A DNA stretch of 47,262 nucleotides from NCBI GenBank assembly GCA_038883335.1, contig JAVZMI010000010.1, positions 1-47,262 on the forward strand. The letters are read 5' to 3'. This DNA is from Candidatus Bathyarchaeia archaeon. GTDB lineage: Archaea; Thermoproteota; Bathyarchaeia; Hecatellales; Hecatellaceae. Made by a program: the position numbers and the translations under genes. The notes beneath the pieces were generated by a model that was not told the DNA's origin, ran no database searches, and saw nothing but the letters and a program-made list of their open reading frames with translations. Shown here piece by piece: positions 41,020 to 47,262 of the stretch (positions within the stretch are counted from its first letter, which is position 1; each line of letters begins with the position of its first letter).

Positions 41020-41212
41020 GATGCATAGCGAAAATCCCAACAAAGGGAATTGAAAGTGTTTGATATGGCCATACTCGGCCTGGGTGAGACACGTTGAGGA
41101 TGCATAGCGAAAATCCCAACAAAGGGAATTGAAAGCAAACATGCCAGTGGTTTACCCCTTTTTTAACGGTTATACGATGCATAGCGAAAATCCCAACAAA
41201 GGGAATTGAAAG
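41020..41212 (+). CRISPR. CRISPR array 2: three 37-bp repeats, two spacers
   Basis: Repeats at 41020-41056, 41099-41135 and 41176-41212, identical to those of array 1. Spacers are 42 and 40 bases (41057-41098, 41136-41175) and differ from array 1. The same orientation and leader indicate that both arrays are served by the same Cas adaptation and processing proteins, encoded outside the window. Confidence 0.97.
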
Positions 41213-41326
41213 TAATATTTAGTGGCGGTTTACCTATGCTAACATCGTGCGGGGTCTCCAAGACTTTTACGAGTTACGATAACATTATATTGTGAAAAAT
41301 GTATCCTACGACACAAGGCGACTTAT

Positions 41327-41776
41327 ATGAGTCAAAATGAAAGACCGACCGCAGCGTTTGTACTCTCCTTCATAGCTGGGCTCTTCATATTGATAGATGG
41401 GGTAGCCCTTTGGATCATAGGCTCATTCCTCGCCAGACTCAATATGGCCGAGCTGATGTTCCAATACATGCCAAGATACACGGTGGAGTTTCCGCCAACC
41501 ACAGGGCTTACGGCCGCCTCAACAGTCCTATATGTGCTTGGTGCCACTGGAATAATCTTCGGCGCCATAATATTAATTGGGGCCGCCATATTATACAGAA
41601 ACCCTTCACACAGGACGGCATGGGGAGTAATAATTCTGGTGCTCTCGGTAATTAGTATCGCCACAGGTGGAGGCTTCCTAGTAGGCGCTATACTGGGAAT
41701 CGTAGGCGGGATACTCGCCTTAGTGTGGAAGCCGAAAGTGGCAACCACACCTACAACTGCGGCTACCCAGACCTAA
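41327..41776 (+). CDS. Four-helix membrane protein
   Basis: 149 residues from ATG 41327. Four hydrophobic segments: AAFVLSFIAGLFILIDGVAL, STVLYVLGATGIIFGAIILI, WGVIILVLSVISIATGGGFL and VGAILGIVGGILALV, separated by short loops, with a Thr/Pro/Ala tail. The G-rich helices and the pattern resemble small DUF6114/DUF4064-like membrane proteins common in archaea. Function unknown. Confidence 0.75.
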   Translation: MSQNERPTAAFVLSFIAGLFILIDGVALWIIGSFLARLNMAELMFQYMPRYTVEFPPTTGLTAASTVLYVLGATGIIFGAIILIGAAILYRNPSHRTAWGVIILVLSVISIATGGGFLVGAILGIVGGILALVWKPKVATTPTTAATQT

Positions 41777-41901
41777 ACCATAGTTCATGGTGGAAAGTTA
41801 AAAAAAATAAACCTAAATTTCAAAGTTCTCTCACCGCGCCCATCTCCCGGCGAGATTTTTAGCTGACCGGTGCGTATTGTTAAAGAGTACGTGAAACAAA
41901 G

Positions 41902-42966
41902 GTGTGGGGGCTGATGCCTAAAGATCTTGGCAACCCAGCCTTAGAAGCCCTCTCCAAGGTGACTTCCTACCCTGAGGAGTTCGGCCTAGATCTGGCTAAG
42001 CCTGAGGACAGGTTTAAATGGTTTCTAGCCTCGGTTCTCTTCGCCAAACGAATCTCCAGCGAGATCGCTAAGAGGACGTTCCAAAAATTCATGGAGAATA
42101 ATCTGACAACTCCTCAAAAGTTGTTGGATGCCGGATGGGATAGGCTGGTTAGGGTCTTGGATTCAGGAGGCTACGTGAGGTATGACTTCTCAACGGCTAC
42201 AAACCTCATAGAGGCGGCTAATTTCCTGAAGAAAGGTTACGGTGGAAGCTTGGAAACTTTGCATGAGCAGGCCAGAGACTCAGATGATTTGGAGAAGAGG
42301 CTCAGAGAAATCAGGGGATTAGGGCCTGTTGCACTCAACATCTTCCTCAGAGAACTTAGGGGGAGATGGGCTAAGGCTAGACCGAAAGTTTCCAACATCG
42401 CTCTAGATGTAGCTGAAAGGCTAGGCATCAGCGAGAAATATGTGGAAACCTACGAGCCCAAGCTTGTGAGGGTAAACCTACAATACTGCAGAAAGGGTAG
42501 ATGTGATGTGTGCCCAGTAAAGAACCACTGCAAAACTATAGGGGTTAAGGATCCAATCTACGTCATCCACAAGCATGCGGCAACCCATCTACACTACGAC
42601 CTTCGCCTTGAGGTAGGCGGTGTATTGAAGAGTTGGGCGATACCGAAGGAGCCCCCTACCCAAGTTGGCATAAAGCGGCTGGCGATTGAGACGGAGGACC
42701 ATCCTCTCGACTACGCAGATTTTGAAGGCGAGATACCTGAGGGCTACTACGGTGCGGGAAAGGTTGAGATCTGGGATAAAGGCGACTACCAGCCTCTAGA
42801 ACTTGGCGCAGACAAAATAGTCTTAGAACTTAACGGGGTGAGGCTAAGGGGGGTATACTGCCTCATAAAGGCTGGCTTCAAGGGTGCAGCAAAGAGCTGG
42901 CTCTTCTTCAAAAAGAGTGAATTTACCCGTAGCGTGAAGTCTCGAGCTTCTTCCACTACACCCTAA
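41902..42966 (+). CDS. EndoIII-like HhH/FeS domain fused to a LigD-type 3'-phosphoesterase
   Basis: 354 residues from GTG 41902 (ATG at 41914 also possible). Residues about 35-185 match the HhH-GPD fold: helices FKWFLASVLFAKRISSEIAK, the hairpin LREIRGLGPVALNIFLREL (135-152), then four cysteines, Cys196, Cys201, Cys204 and Cys210 (C-x4-C-x2-C-x5-C), close to the FeS loop of EndoIII. The EndoIII catalytic Lys (in VGRKTA) appears as Val here and its Asp is not clear. Residues about 218-345 are the phosphoesterase of LigD/PE: HKHAATHLHYDLRLEVGG and ETEDHPLDYADFEGEIPEG, with His225, His231, Asp233 and His267. It could recognise damage or ends and trim 3'-phosphates or ribonucleotides. Confidence 0.82.
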   Translation: MWGLMPKDLGNPALEALSKVTSYPEEFGLDLAKPEDRFKWFLASVLFAKRISSEIAKRTFQKFMENNLTTPQKLLDAGWDRLVRVLDSGGYVRYDFSTATNLIEAANFLKKGYGGSLETLHEQARDSDDLEKRLREIRGLGPVALNIFLRELRGRWAKARPKVSNIALDVAERLGISEKYVETYEPKLVRVNLQYCRKGRCDVCPVKNHCKTIGVKDPIYVIHKHAATHLHYDLRLEVGGVLKSWAIPKEPPTQVGIKRLAIETEDHPLDYADFEGEIPEGYYGAGKVEIWDKGDYQPLELGADKIVLELNGVRLRGVYCLIKAGFKGAAKSWLFFKKSEFTRSVKSRASSTTP

Positions 42967-43222
42967 CAGAGACACTCCTCCGCTTAAGACATGAGTTACG
43001 AAAGACTCTAACGCCCTCCCACAGAAAGCCCTCTCTTTAAACCATATTTGCACACACATTCAGCTTATTCATCTATGTGAACCCTATCTGCAAGGAAGAA
43101 GGTGACACATGTAGCAGAGAGCAAAAATGCCGCTTAAAGAAAATCATTTTTAGCCCTAATAAAAGGAGAACCCTTTTAGGCGGTATAGGGCATTAGAAGG
43201 GCATAGGTGGAGGCGGTCGGCT

Positions 43223-44971
43223 TTGTCCAAGGCTGACAAGTTCGATAAGGTTACAGATCTAGCTAAGAGAAGAGGCTTCTTCTGGCCCTCCTACGAACTT
43301 TATGGGGGCGTTGGGGGCTTCATAGACTACGGGCCCCTAGGCACCCTTATGAAGAGGAAGATCGAGGAGAAGTGGATAGAGACCTTCGTCAAGGGCGAAG
43401 GCTTACTCCTAATAGACACGCCGGTGGTGACCCCAGCCGTAGTCTTCGAGGCATCAGGTCACACGACTCACTTCACCGATCCCGTCTCCCGTTGCTTGAG
43501 GTGTGGGCGGAAGTGGCGAGCTGACCAACTTCTCGAGGAGCAGGCACATATCTGTGGAGAGGGACTCAGCCTCATAGAGCTCGGTACTCTACTCAAAGAG
43601 AAGCAGGTGCACTGCCCTGAGTGTGGTGGAGAGCTGGAAGAACCCCAACCCTTCAATGAACTATTCAAAACCACGATAGGCCCTTACAGCGAGAGCGTCG
43701 GTTATGGAAGACCGGAGACAGCTCAAGGCATATTCGTCAACTTCAAACGCCTCTACGAGCTGGCGAAGAACAAGATTCCCTTTGGCGTGGCTCAAGTTGG
43801 CCGGTGCCTCAGGAATGAAATATCCCCCCGCCAAGGCCCGATCCGGCTTAGGGAACTCACAATAATGGAGTTCGAGTTCTTCTTCGACGCTGAAGCGCCC
43901 TGCGAAAGAATTAAAGCTGTCGAGGCAGAGAGGCTCCGCCTCCTACATGAAGCGCTCGTTAAGAGGGGCGCTAACCAGCCTGAGGAACTCACCGTAAAAG
44001 AGGCACTTGAGAGAGGTTATATTAGGTCTCCCTGGAACGCCTACTTCATGGTTCTGGCGAAGCGTTTCCTCGCTGAACTCGGCATACCCAATGAGAGTCA
44101 AGCCTTCAAGGAGAAGCTCGCCGGTGAGAGAGCACACTACTCAGCCCAGACCTACGACCAAGTTGTTGAGCTCTCTAGGTGGGGTCTCGTTGAGGTCTCA
44201 GGCCACGCGTGGCGGACAGATTATGACTTGAAGATGCATATGGTTAGGAGCGGTGAAGATCTTAGAGCGTTTGTACCCTATGAATCTCCGCGCAGAGTTA
44301 AACGGCTGAGCGTGATTGCATGCGCGGAGGCCTTAAGTAAATCATTTGGAGAAGAGGCGACATACATAACTAGGCTCCTAGAACTTACACCCCCGGCCCA
44401 GATTCAGGCAGCCTTCCAAGAGAAGGGGTACTTTGACCTGAAGGGTGATGGGAAAGACTACCGGATACTTCCAAGCCACTTGCAATTGCAGGAAGTTGAA
44501 ATTGAAGAAACAGGCAAACGATTTATCCCTCACGTAGCCGAACCGTCCTTCGGCTCTGACAGGATCTTCTACGCCGTCCTCGAGAACGCCTATACAGAGA
44601 GGGAGGGCCGGGTAGTCCTCAGACTGCCGAGAACTGTAGCCCCCTTCAATGTGGCTGTATTTCCTTTAGCCTCAAAGGACGGGCTGCCTGAGAAGGCTGA
44701 GGAGCTCTACAGAGAGCTGAAGAAGACAGGCTTCGACGTAATTTACGAGGTTGCAGGCTCTATAGGGCGGAGGTATGCAAGGGCTGACGAGGTTGGTGTA
44801 CCCATAGCTGTCACGGTAGACTATAGGACTATGGAAGACGGCACGGTGACACTTAGGAATAGAGATACATGGAGCCAAGTCAGAGCTGCCATAGAGGACT
44901 TACCAGCCCGTATCTCAAGATATCTGAGGGGCGAGCTCGGGTTCGACGATTTAGGTAGTCTCGTGAGCTGA
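43223..44971 (+). CDS. glyS: Glycyl-tRNA synthetase (archaeal/eukaryotic alpha2 type)
   Basis: 582 residues from TTG 43223. Class II motifs: GGVGGFIDYGPLGTLMKRKI near the start, motif 2 RCLRNEISPRQGPIRLREL, TIMEFEFFFD, and motif 3 PSFGSDRIFYAVLENAY. A zinc-knuckle insertion follows the first part (CLRCGRKWRA and CPECGG). The anticodon-binding domain is at the C-terminus (VAVFPLASKDGLPEKAEEL; VTVDYRTMEDGTVTLRNRD). It charges tRNA-Gly with glycine. The length is normal for archaea. Confidence 0.96.
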   Translation: MSKADKFDKVTDLAKRRGFFWPSYELYGGVGGFIDYGPLGTLMKRKIEEKWIETFVKGEGLLLIDTPVVTPAVVFEASGHTTHFTDPVSRCLRCGRKWRADQLLEEQAHICGEGLSLIELGTLLKEKQVHCPECGGELEEPQPFNELFKTTIGPYSESVGYGRPETAQGIFVNFKRLYELAKNKIPFGVAQVGRCLRNEISPRQGPIRLRELTIMEFEFFFDAEAPCERIKAVEAERLRLLHEALVKRGANQPEELTVKEALERGYIRSPWNAYFMVLAKRFLAELGIPNESQAFKEKLAGERAHYSAQTYDQVVELSRWGLVEVSGHAWRTDYDLKMHMVRSGEDLRAFVPYESPRRVKRLSVIACAEALSKSFGEEATYITRLLELTPPAQIQAAFQEKGYFDLKGDGKDYRILPSHLQLQEVEIEETGKRFIPHVAEPSFGSDRIFYAVLENAYTEREGRVVLRLPRTVAPFNVAVFPLASKDGLPEKAEELYRELKKTGFDVIYEVAGSIGRRYARADEVGVPIAVTVDYRTMEDGTVTLRNRDTWSQVRAAIEDLPARISRYLRGELGFDDLGSLVS

Positions 44972-44985
44972 GTACACTCAACCAT

Positions 44986-45411
44986 CTAATCGCCGAATAC
45001 CCCAACCGCGATCTCTCTCCTCCGTGGACCATCCAACTCCAAGAGAAATATGTTCTGCCATACGCCTCTGAGAGGCCTCCCCCCTTTTATGAGGAGGCTC
45101 TTCGAAGGCCCTAAGAAGACCGATGCCAGATGAGCATAAGCATTATCGTCTACCAAGTCGTGGCGGTAGTGCGCTACCTCAGGAAAAGTCTCTAGGATCT
45201 TATGAATTATATCGTCGAGGAGACCTTCCTCATGTTCGTTGATAATGATTGCAGCCGTAGAGTGAAGAGCGGCTATCAGACATAAACCATTTTTCACACC
45301 AGAGTTGCGAATTACCCCCTCAACCATATCGGTTATATCAATGAGCTCCACCCTCTTGGCCGTCGAGAGAGTGAACTTCTCTACGAGGCTTTTCAGGGCC
45401 CCTTCACCCAA
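44986..45411 (-). CDS. YjbQ/UPF0047 family protein
   Basis: 141 residues from the frame starting 45411. The family signature is present: ALHSTAAIIINEHEEGLLDD, then HYRHDLVDDNAYAHLASVF, and LIKGGRPLRGVWQNIFLLEL. Bacterial YjbQ can complement thiamine phosphate synthase weakly; the true role in archaea is unsettled. It converges with glyS, 14 bases between the stops. A later start (Leu9 or so) is possible. Confidence 0.9.
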   Translation of the reverse strand: MGEGALKSLVEKFTLSTAKRVELIDITDMVEGVIRNSGVKNGLCLIAALHSTAAIIINEHEEGLLDDIIHKILETFPEVAHYRHDLVDDNAYAHLASVFLGPSKSLLIKGGRPLRGVWQNIFLLELDGPRRREIAVGVFGD

Positions 45412-45517
45412 CTACCACATACAATCTGCTAATATAAACTCGATGAAAACGTTAAAGTGGAGAAGGGAAAGACGAGAAATCCTCCTCTTCAAGGTTTGGG
45501 TGACCTGATCTAGAGTA

Positions 45518-45539
45518 CCTGCCCCCTAACGTGGGCAGG
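45518..45539 (-). terminator. Hairpin downstream of the DUF2589-like operon
   Basis: CCTGCCC-8-GGGCAGG forms a 7-bp stem in the 165-base gap behind the HhH gene (stop at 45577). A second small GAG/CTC stem with TTCAAA loop follows on the + strand. It may end the minus-strand operon; there is no T-run. A tRNA relic is a less likely alternative. Confidence 0.35.
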
Positions 45540-45576
45540 GAGTTCAAACTCTCTGCAGCCATAAATGGCATGCCTC

Positions 45577-46362
45577 TCATAGAACTTTAGCCTTTGCAGA
45601 CTCTACCCACCTCTTCACGTCATCCACCGTGAACGTGTACCCTTTTGGCAGCCTGACAGCACGTTTATCTACAGTCTCTTTCAGCTTCGCGTATAGTTCC
45701 TCAGGATTTGCTTCTGCAAGCTTTTCCTTCGAGTCTATCCTAGCTCCACGCACAAGAAGTTCTGCCGCCTCCTCATCCACACCGCTGAGACCTGCAAGTT
45801 CACTCTTAACCATAAGTTTGGCCATTCCTATCAGCTCTCTAGCCACCTTCTCAGAGATGCTGGCACGCTTCAGAGAATCAACTGAGGACAGGGCTAGATC
45901 GCTCACCGTATTAACAGCTATAGATCTCAGTTTTTTAGCTATCTCAGGCCCTATTCCCTCTATGACCTCTACACTCTCAGCAGGGTGAGGCTTCCTAACT
46001 GTGGGAGGCGTTACAGGAACTGGCTTTAGAGCTAGGTTCACTGTACTCATCAGGTTTGGGTCGATCTCGCCAGGTCGCGATGGCAATATTAACGCTACCC
46101 TTTCACCATCCTTCGATACAACAGCCTTGAGTTGGAGATTAAAGTCCGAGACTACATAAGTTGTGGGACGCTCCTGCTTCGTTGCGAACTCGTCAACGTT
46201 GATTAGATCCCGCTGTATTGATTTTATGAGAGAGTTAGGTTCAATCTTTACCGCGAAGCCCCTCTGCATATCAGCGATGGCTTTCTTTAAGTCGGCATTC
46301 TCAGCCTTAAGTGTCGCTAATTCTTTCCTAAGTTTTTCTATCTCTCTTTCCATTGAACTCAC
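45577..46362 (-). CDS. Coiled coil / beta / helix-hairpin-helix protein of the DUF2589-like operon
   Basis: 261 residues from ATG 46362 (ATG 46353 possible). Residues 1-35 form a coiled coil (REIEKLRKELATLKAENADL). Residues about 60-115 are beta-like: YVVSDFNLQLKAVVSKDGER then VALILPSRPGEIDPN. Residues 125-205 contain HhH repeats of the DUF4332/RuvA-like kind (VEVIEGIGPEIAKKLRS; LAGLSGVDEEAAELLVRG). The C-terminus is helical. It overlaps the upstream 86-residue gene by four bases. The middle part resembles the same stretch of its two neighbours, which suggests a shared domain with HhH added here for nucleic-acid or protein binding. Function unknown. Confidence 0.7.
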   Translation of the reverse strand: MSSMEREIEKLRKELATLKAENADLKKAIADMQRGFAVKIEPNSLIKSIQRDLINVDEFATKQERPTTYVVSDFNLQLKAVVSKDGERVALILPSRPGEIDPNLMSTVNLALKPVPVTPPTVRKPHPAESVEVIEGIGPEIAKKLRSIAVNTVSDLALSSVDSLKRASISEKVARELIGMAKLMVKSELAGLSGVDEEAAELLVRGARIDSKEKLAEANPEELYAKLKETVDKRAVRLPKGYTFTVDDVKRWVESAKAKVL

Positions 46363-46619
46363 TTTGGTTTGAGCACAAAGCGCACATTAAACGCCGCCTC
46401 TTCCCCCAGCCTGTAGTAGTTCGATAAAAAAGCATTAGATGGGGCTATGTGTATCGAGCCATCCTTATAGGCTAAGGAGCATGATAGCTTCAGCTCTATG
46501 CTGGGGGCTACGAATGTTATAGGGCTGCCTATGGAGCCCTCTAGTACATTATCCATGGCGGTATTCGCGTTTACTAAGATACCCTCCAGGAAGACTCTCA
46601 AACTTACAAACGGGATCAT
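46359..46619 (-). CDS. Small beta-rich protein of the DUF2589-like operon
   Basis: 86 residues from ATG 46619. It reads FVSLRVFLEGILVNANTAMD, then TFVAPSIELKLSCSLAYKDG and AAFNVRFVLKPK, alternating strands with few charged loops. The SIELKLSCSL...LKP layout is similar to the central part of the 261-residue neighbour and to the DUF2589-like protein. It lies between them in the same operon. No enzyme motif. Confidence 0.6.
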   Translation of the reverse strand: MIPFVSLRVFLEGILVNANTAMDNVLEGSIGSPITFVAPSIELKLSCSLAYKDGSIHIAPSNAFLSNYYRLGEEAAFNVRFVLKPK

Positions 46620-46644
46620 AGTTGATCAAAAAATTGGGAGAGAA

Positions 46645-47151
46645 TTAACCAGTCCCAGCTGGTTTATCTACTGGTGGCGCCGACTCTGCTACCTTCTTTA
46701 TGGCCTCCATCAACGGTTGTGGTGGGGGTGCGGGTGCAACTGTAATCCTTATGAGGCTTGAGGCCTCAGCCTTGTAAGAGTATGTATTTTGATATTTTGC
46801 ATCAACCGAGGCCGAGTAGAATAGGAATCTGGCTTTTGCCTTCACACCAACAGTTGTGGTTATATTCCTTGTTATGGTGACAGCCATCTTGATCTCTATG
46901 AGGCCGTTCTGGATCTGTAATAGTGTGGGAAGTATGCCGAAGGCTAGTGCATTCCCACTGATTTCCCTGTTTTCGGTAGTGGAGTCGGTGGTTTTCTTAT
47001 AACTTATCACGACTTCTGTGCCTGACAGTTCCTCAACTCCTGCGATGAACGATTTGTTAGCTTCGTTCTGAGCGGATACCATCGCAAGGAGCAGGTCTCT
47101 TATCATCTCGTCGAAGGGTGCGTTTGCTACTTCCTGAGCTACCGACATCAT
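46645..47151 (-). CDS. DUF2589-like protein
   Basis: I start at ATG 47151, because the TATA box at 47183-47190 would place the transcript start near 47160, downstream of the longer open frame's Met at 47181. The protein is about 168 residues. It begins with helices, APFDEMIRDLLLAMVSAQNE and ANKSFIAGVEELSGTEVV, then GILPTLLQIQNGLIEIKMAV and a beta-rich half KARFLFYSASVDAKYQNTYS, ending in a Pro-rich APAPPPQPLMEA helix. This is the layout of DUF2589 proteins, whose function is not known. First gene of the operon. Confidence 0.65.
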   Translation of the reverse strand: MMSVAQEVANAPFDEMIRDLLLAMVSAQNEANKSFIAGVEELSGTEVVISYKKTTDSTTENREISGNALAFGILPTLLQIQNGLIEIKMAVTITRNITTTVGVKAKARFLFYSASVDAKYQNTYSYKAEASSLIRITVAPAPPPQPLMEAIKKVAESAPPVDKPAGTG

Positions 47152-47182
47152 AAACACCTTATTGAATGGTGACACGTGCACG

Positions 47183-47190
47183 TTATATAT
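47183..47190 (-). promoter_or_regulatory. TATA box of the DUF2589-like operon
   Basis: On the minus strand the sequence reads GAATATATAACG, a good archaeal TATA box, 32 bases before the ATG at 47151. It decides the start codon of that gene. Confidence 0.55.
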
Positions 47191-47262
47191 TCATTGTGTC
47201 ACTGCTAATGTGGTGTTGCAGTAACATATCTAGGTTTGCCAGAAGAAATTTTTGAGCTCTCT

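Noticed and set aside
40940-41182. 80-residue minus-strand open frame
   Set aside because: It spans repeats and leader of CRISPR array 2; same artefact as above.
30265-41212. Spacers targeting the neighbouring virus cassette
   Set aside because: By eye no spacer matches the cassette beyond about 11 bases; a proper search was not possible.
45500-45560. Possible tRNA fragment with TTCAAA loop
   Set aside because: No acceptor or D-arm partner could be found; it is better explained as a hairpin after the operon.

Overview
The window is chromosomal DNA from an archaeon, most likely a member of the Thermoproteota/TACK branch (Bathyarchaeia-like is a guess that only a tree could confirm). The evidence is archaeal ribosomal proteins S6e, S24e and S27Ae, RNA polymerase Rpo7/RpoE1 and Spt4, a GTP-dependent dephospho-CoA kinase, archaeal glycyl-tRNA synthetase, a DUF2153-like protein, two intron-bearing tRNA genes, TATA-box promoters and many TTG/GTG starts.

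Layout. (1) 1-12876: a surface-glycan island. It has a partial nucleotidyltransferase-fold protein running off the left edge, a GT4 and three GT2 glycosyltransferases, a frameshifted GalE-like epimerase, a lipid-linked glycan flippase, a B12-type radical SAM enzyme, a UDP-xylose-synthase-like enzyme, GalU and UDP-glucose dehydrogenase. GalU, Ugd and the UXS-like enzyme would make UDP-glucose, UDP-glucuronate and a UDP-pentose. The glycosyltransferases would build the glycan on a lipid carrier and the flippase would export it. (2) 12983-29963: a compact head-tail virus structural cassette, nearly all on the + strand. It starts with a small control region (inverted repeats, ribbon-helix-helix-like gene, strong TATA box) and a Trm1-like methyltransferase. 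Then come terminase, portal, protease-scaffold, decoration protein, HK97-type capsid, connectors, tail tube, tail chaperones, a gp10-like protein, tape measure and hub/tail proteins. No integrase, replication or lysis gene is visible, and both flanks look like host DNA. It is therefore either a decayed provirus or a domesticated particle such as a gene transfer agent. (3) 30144-30536 and 40899-41212: two short CRISPR arrays with the same repeat and an identical 121-bp leader, 10,755 bp apart in the same orientation, with no cas genes in the window. (4) 31065-40884: between the arrays lie the information-processing operon (S6e-S24e, and PIN-RpoE1-Spt4-DUF359-S27Ae on the other strand), an SPL-like radical SAM protein, a GMP/PMM-like fusion with a degenerate phosphoserine loop, a TIM-barrel isomerase, a CBS protein with a possible ribosome-hibernation-like C-terminus, and tRNA-His and tRNA-Ala, both with introns. 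(5) 41327-47262: a membrane protein, a fusion of an EndoIII-like HhH/FeS domain to a LigD-type 3'-phosphoesterase, GlyRS, a YjbQ protein, and a three-gene DUF2589-like operon.

Most notable: a perfect -1 slippery heptamer at the tail chaperone gene with the expected second reading frame; the HhH-FeS/phosphoesterase fusion; the virus cassette without an integrase; the twin CRISPR arrays; a tRNA-His whose intron must lie inside the anticodon stem; and the DUF2589-like operon, whose three proteins seem to share a beta-rich segment. Three genes (epimerase, one GT2, terminase) look broken by single-base changes at or near short homopolymers. That pattern should be checked against reads before any of them is called a pseudogene.
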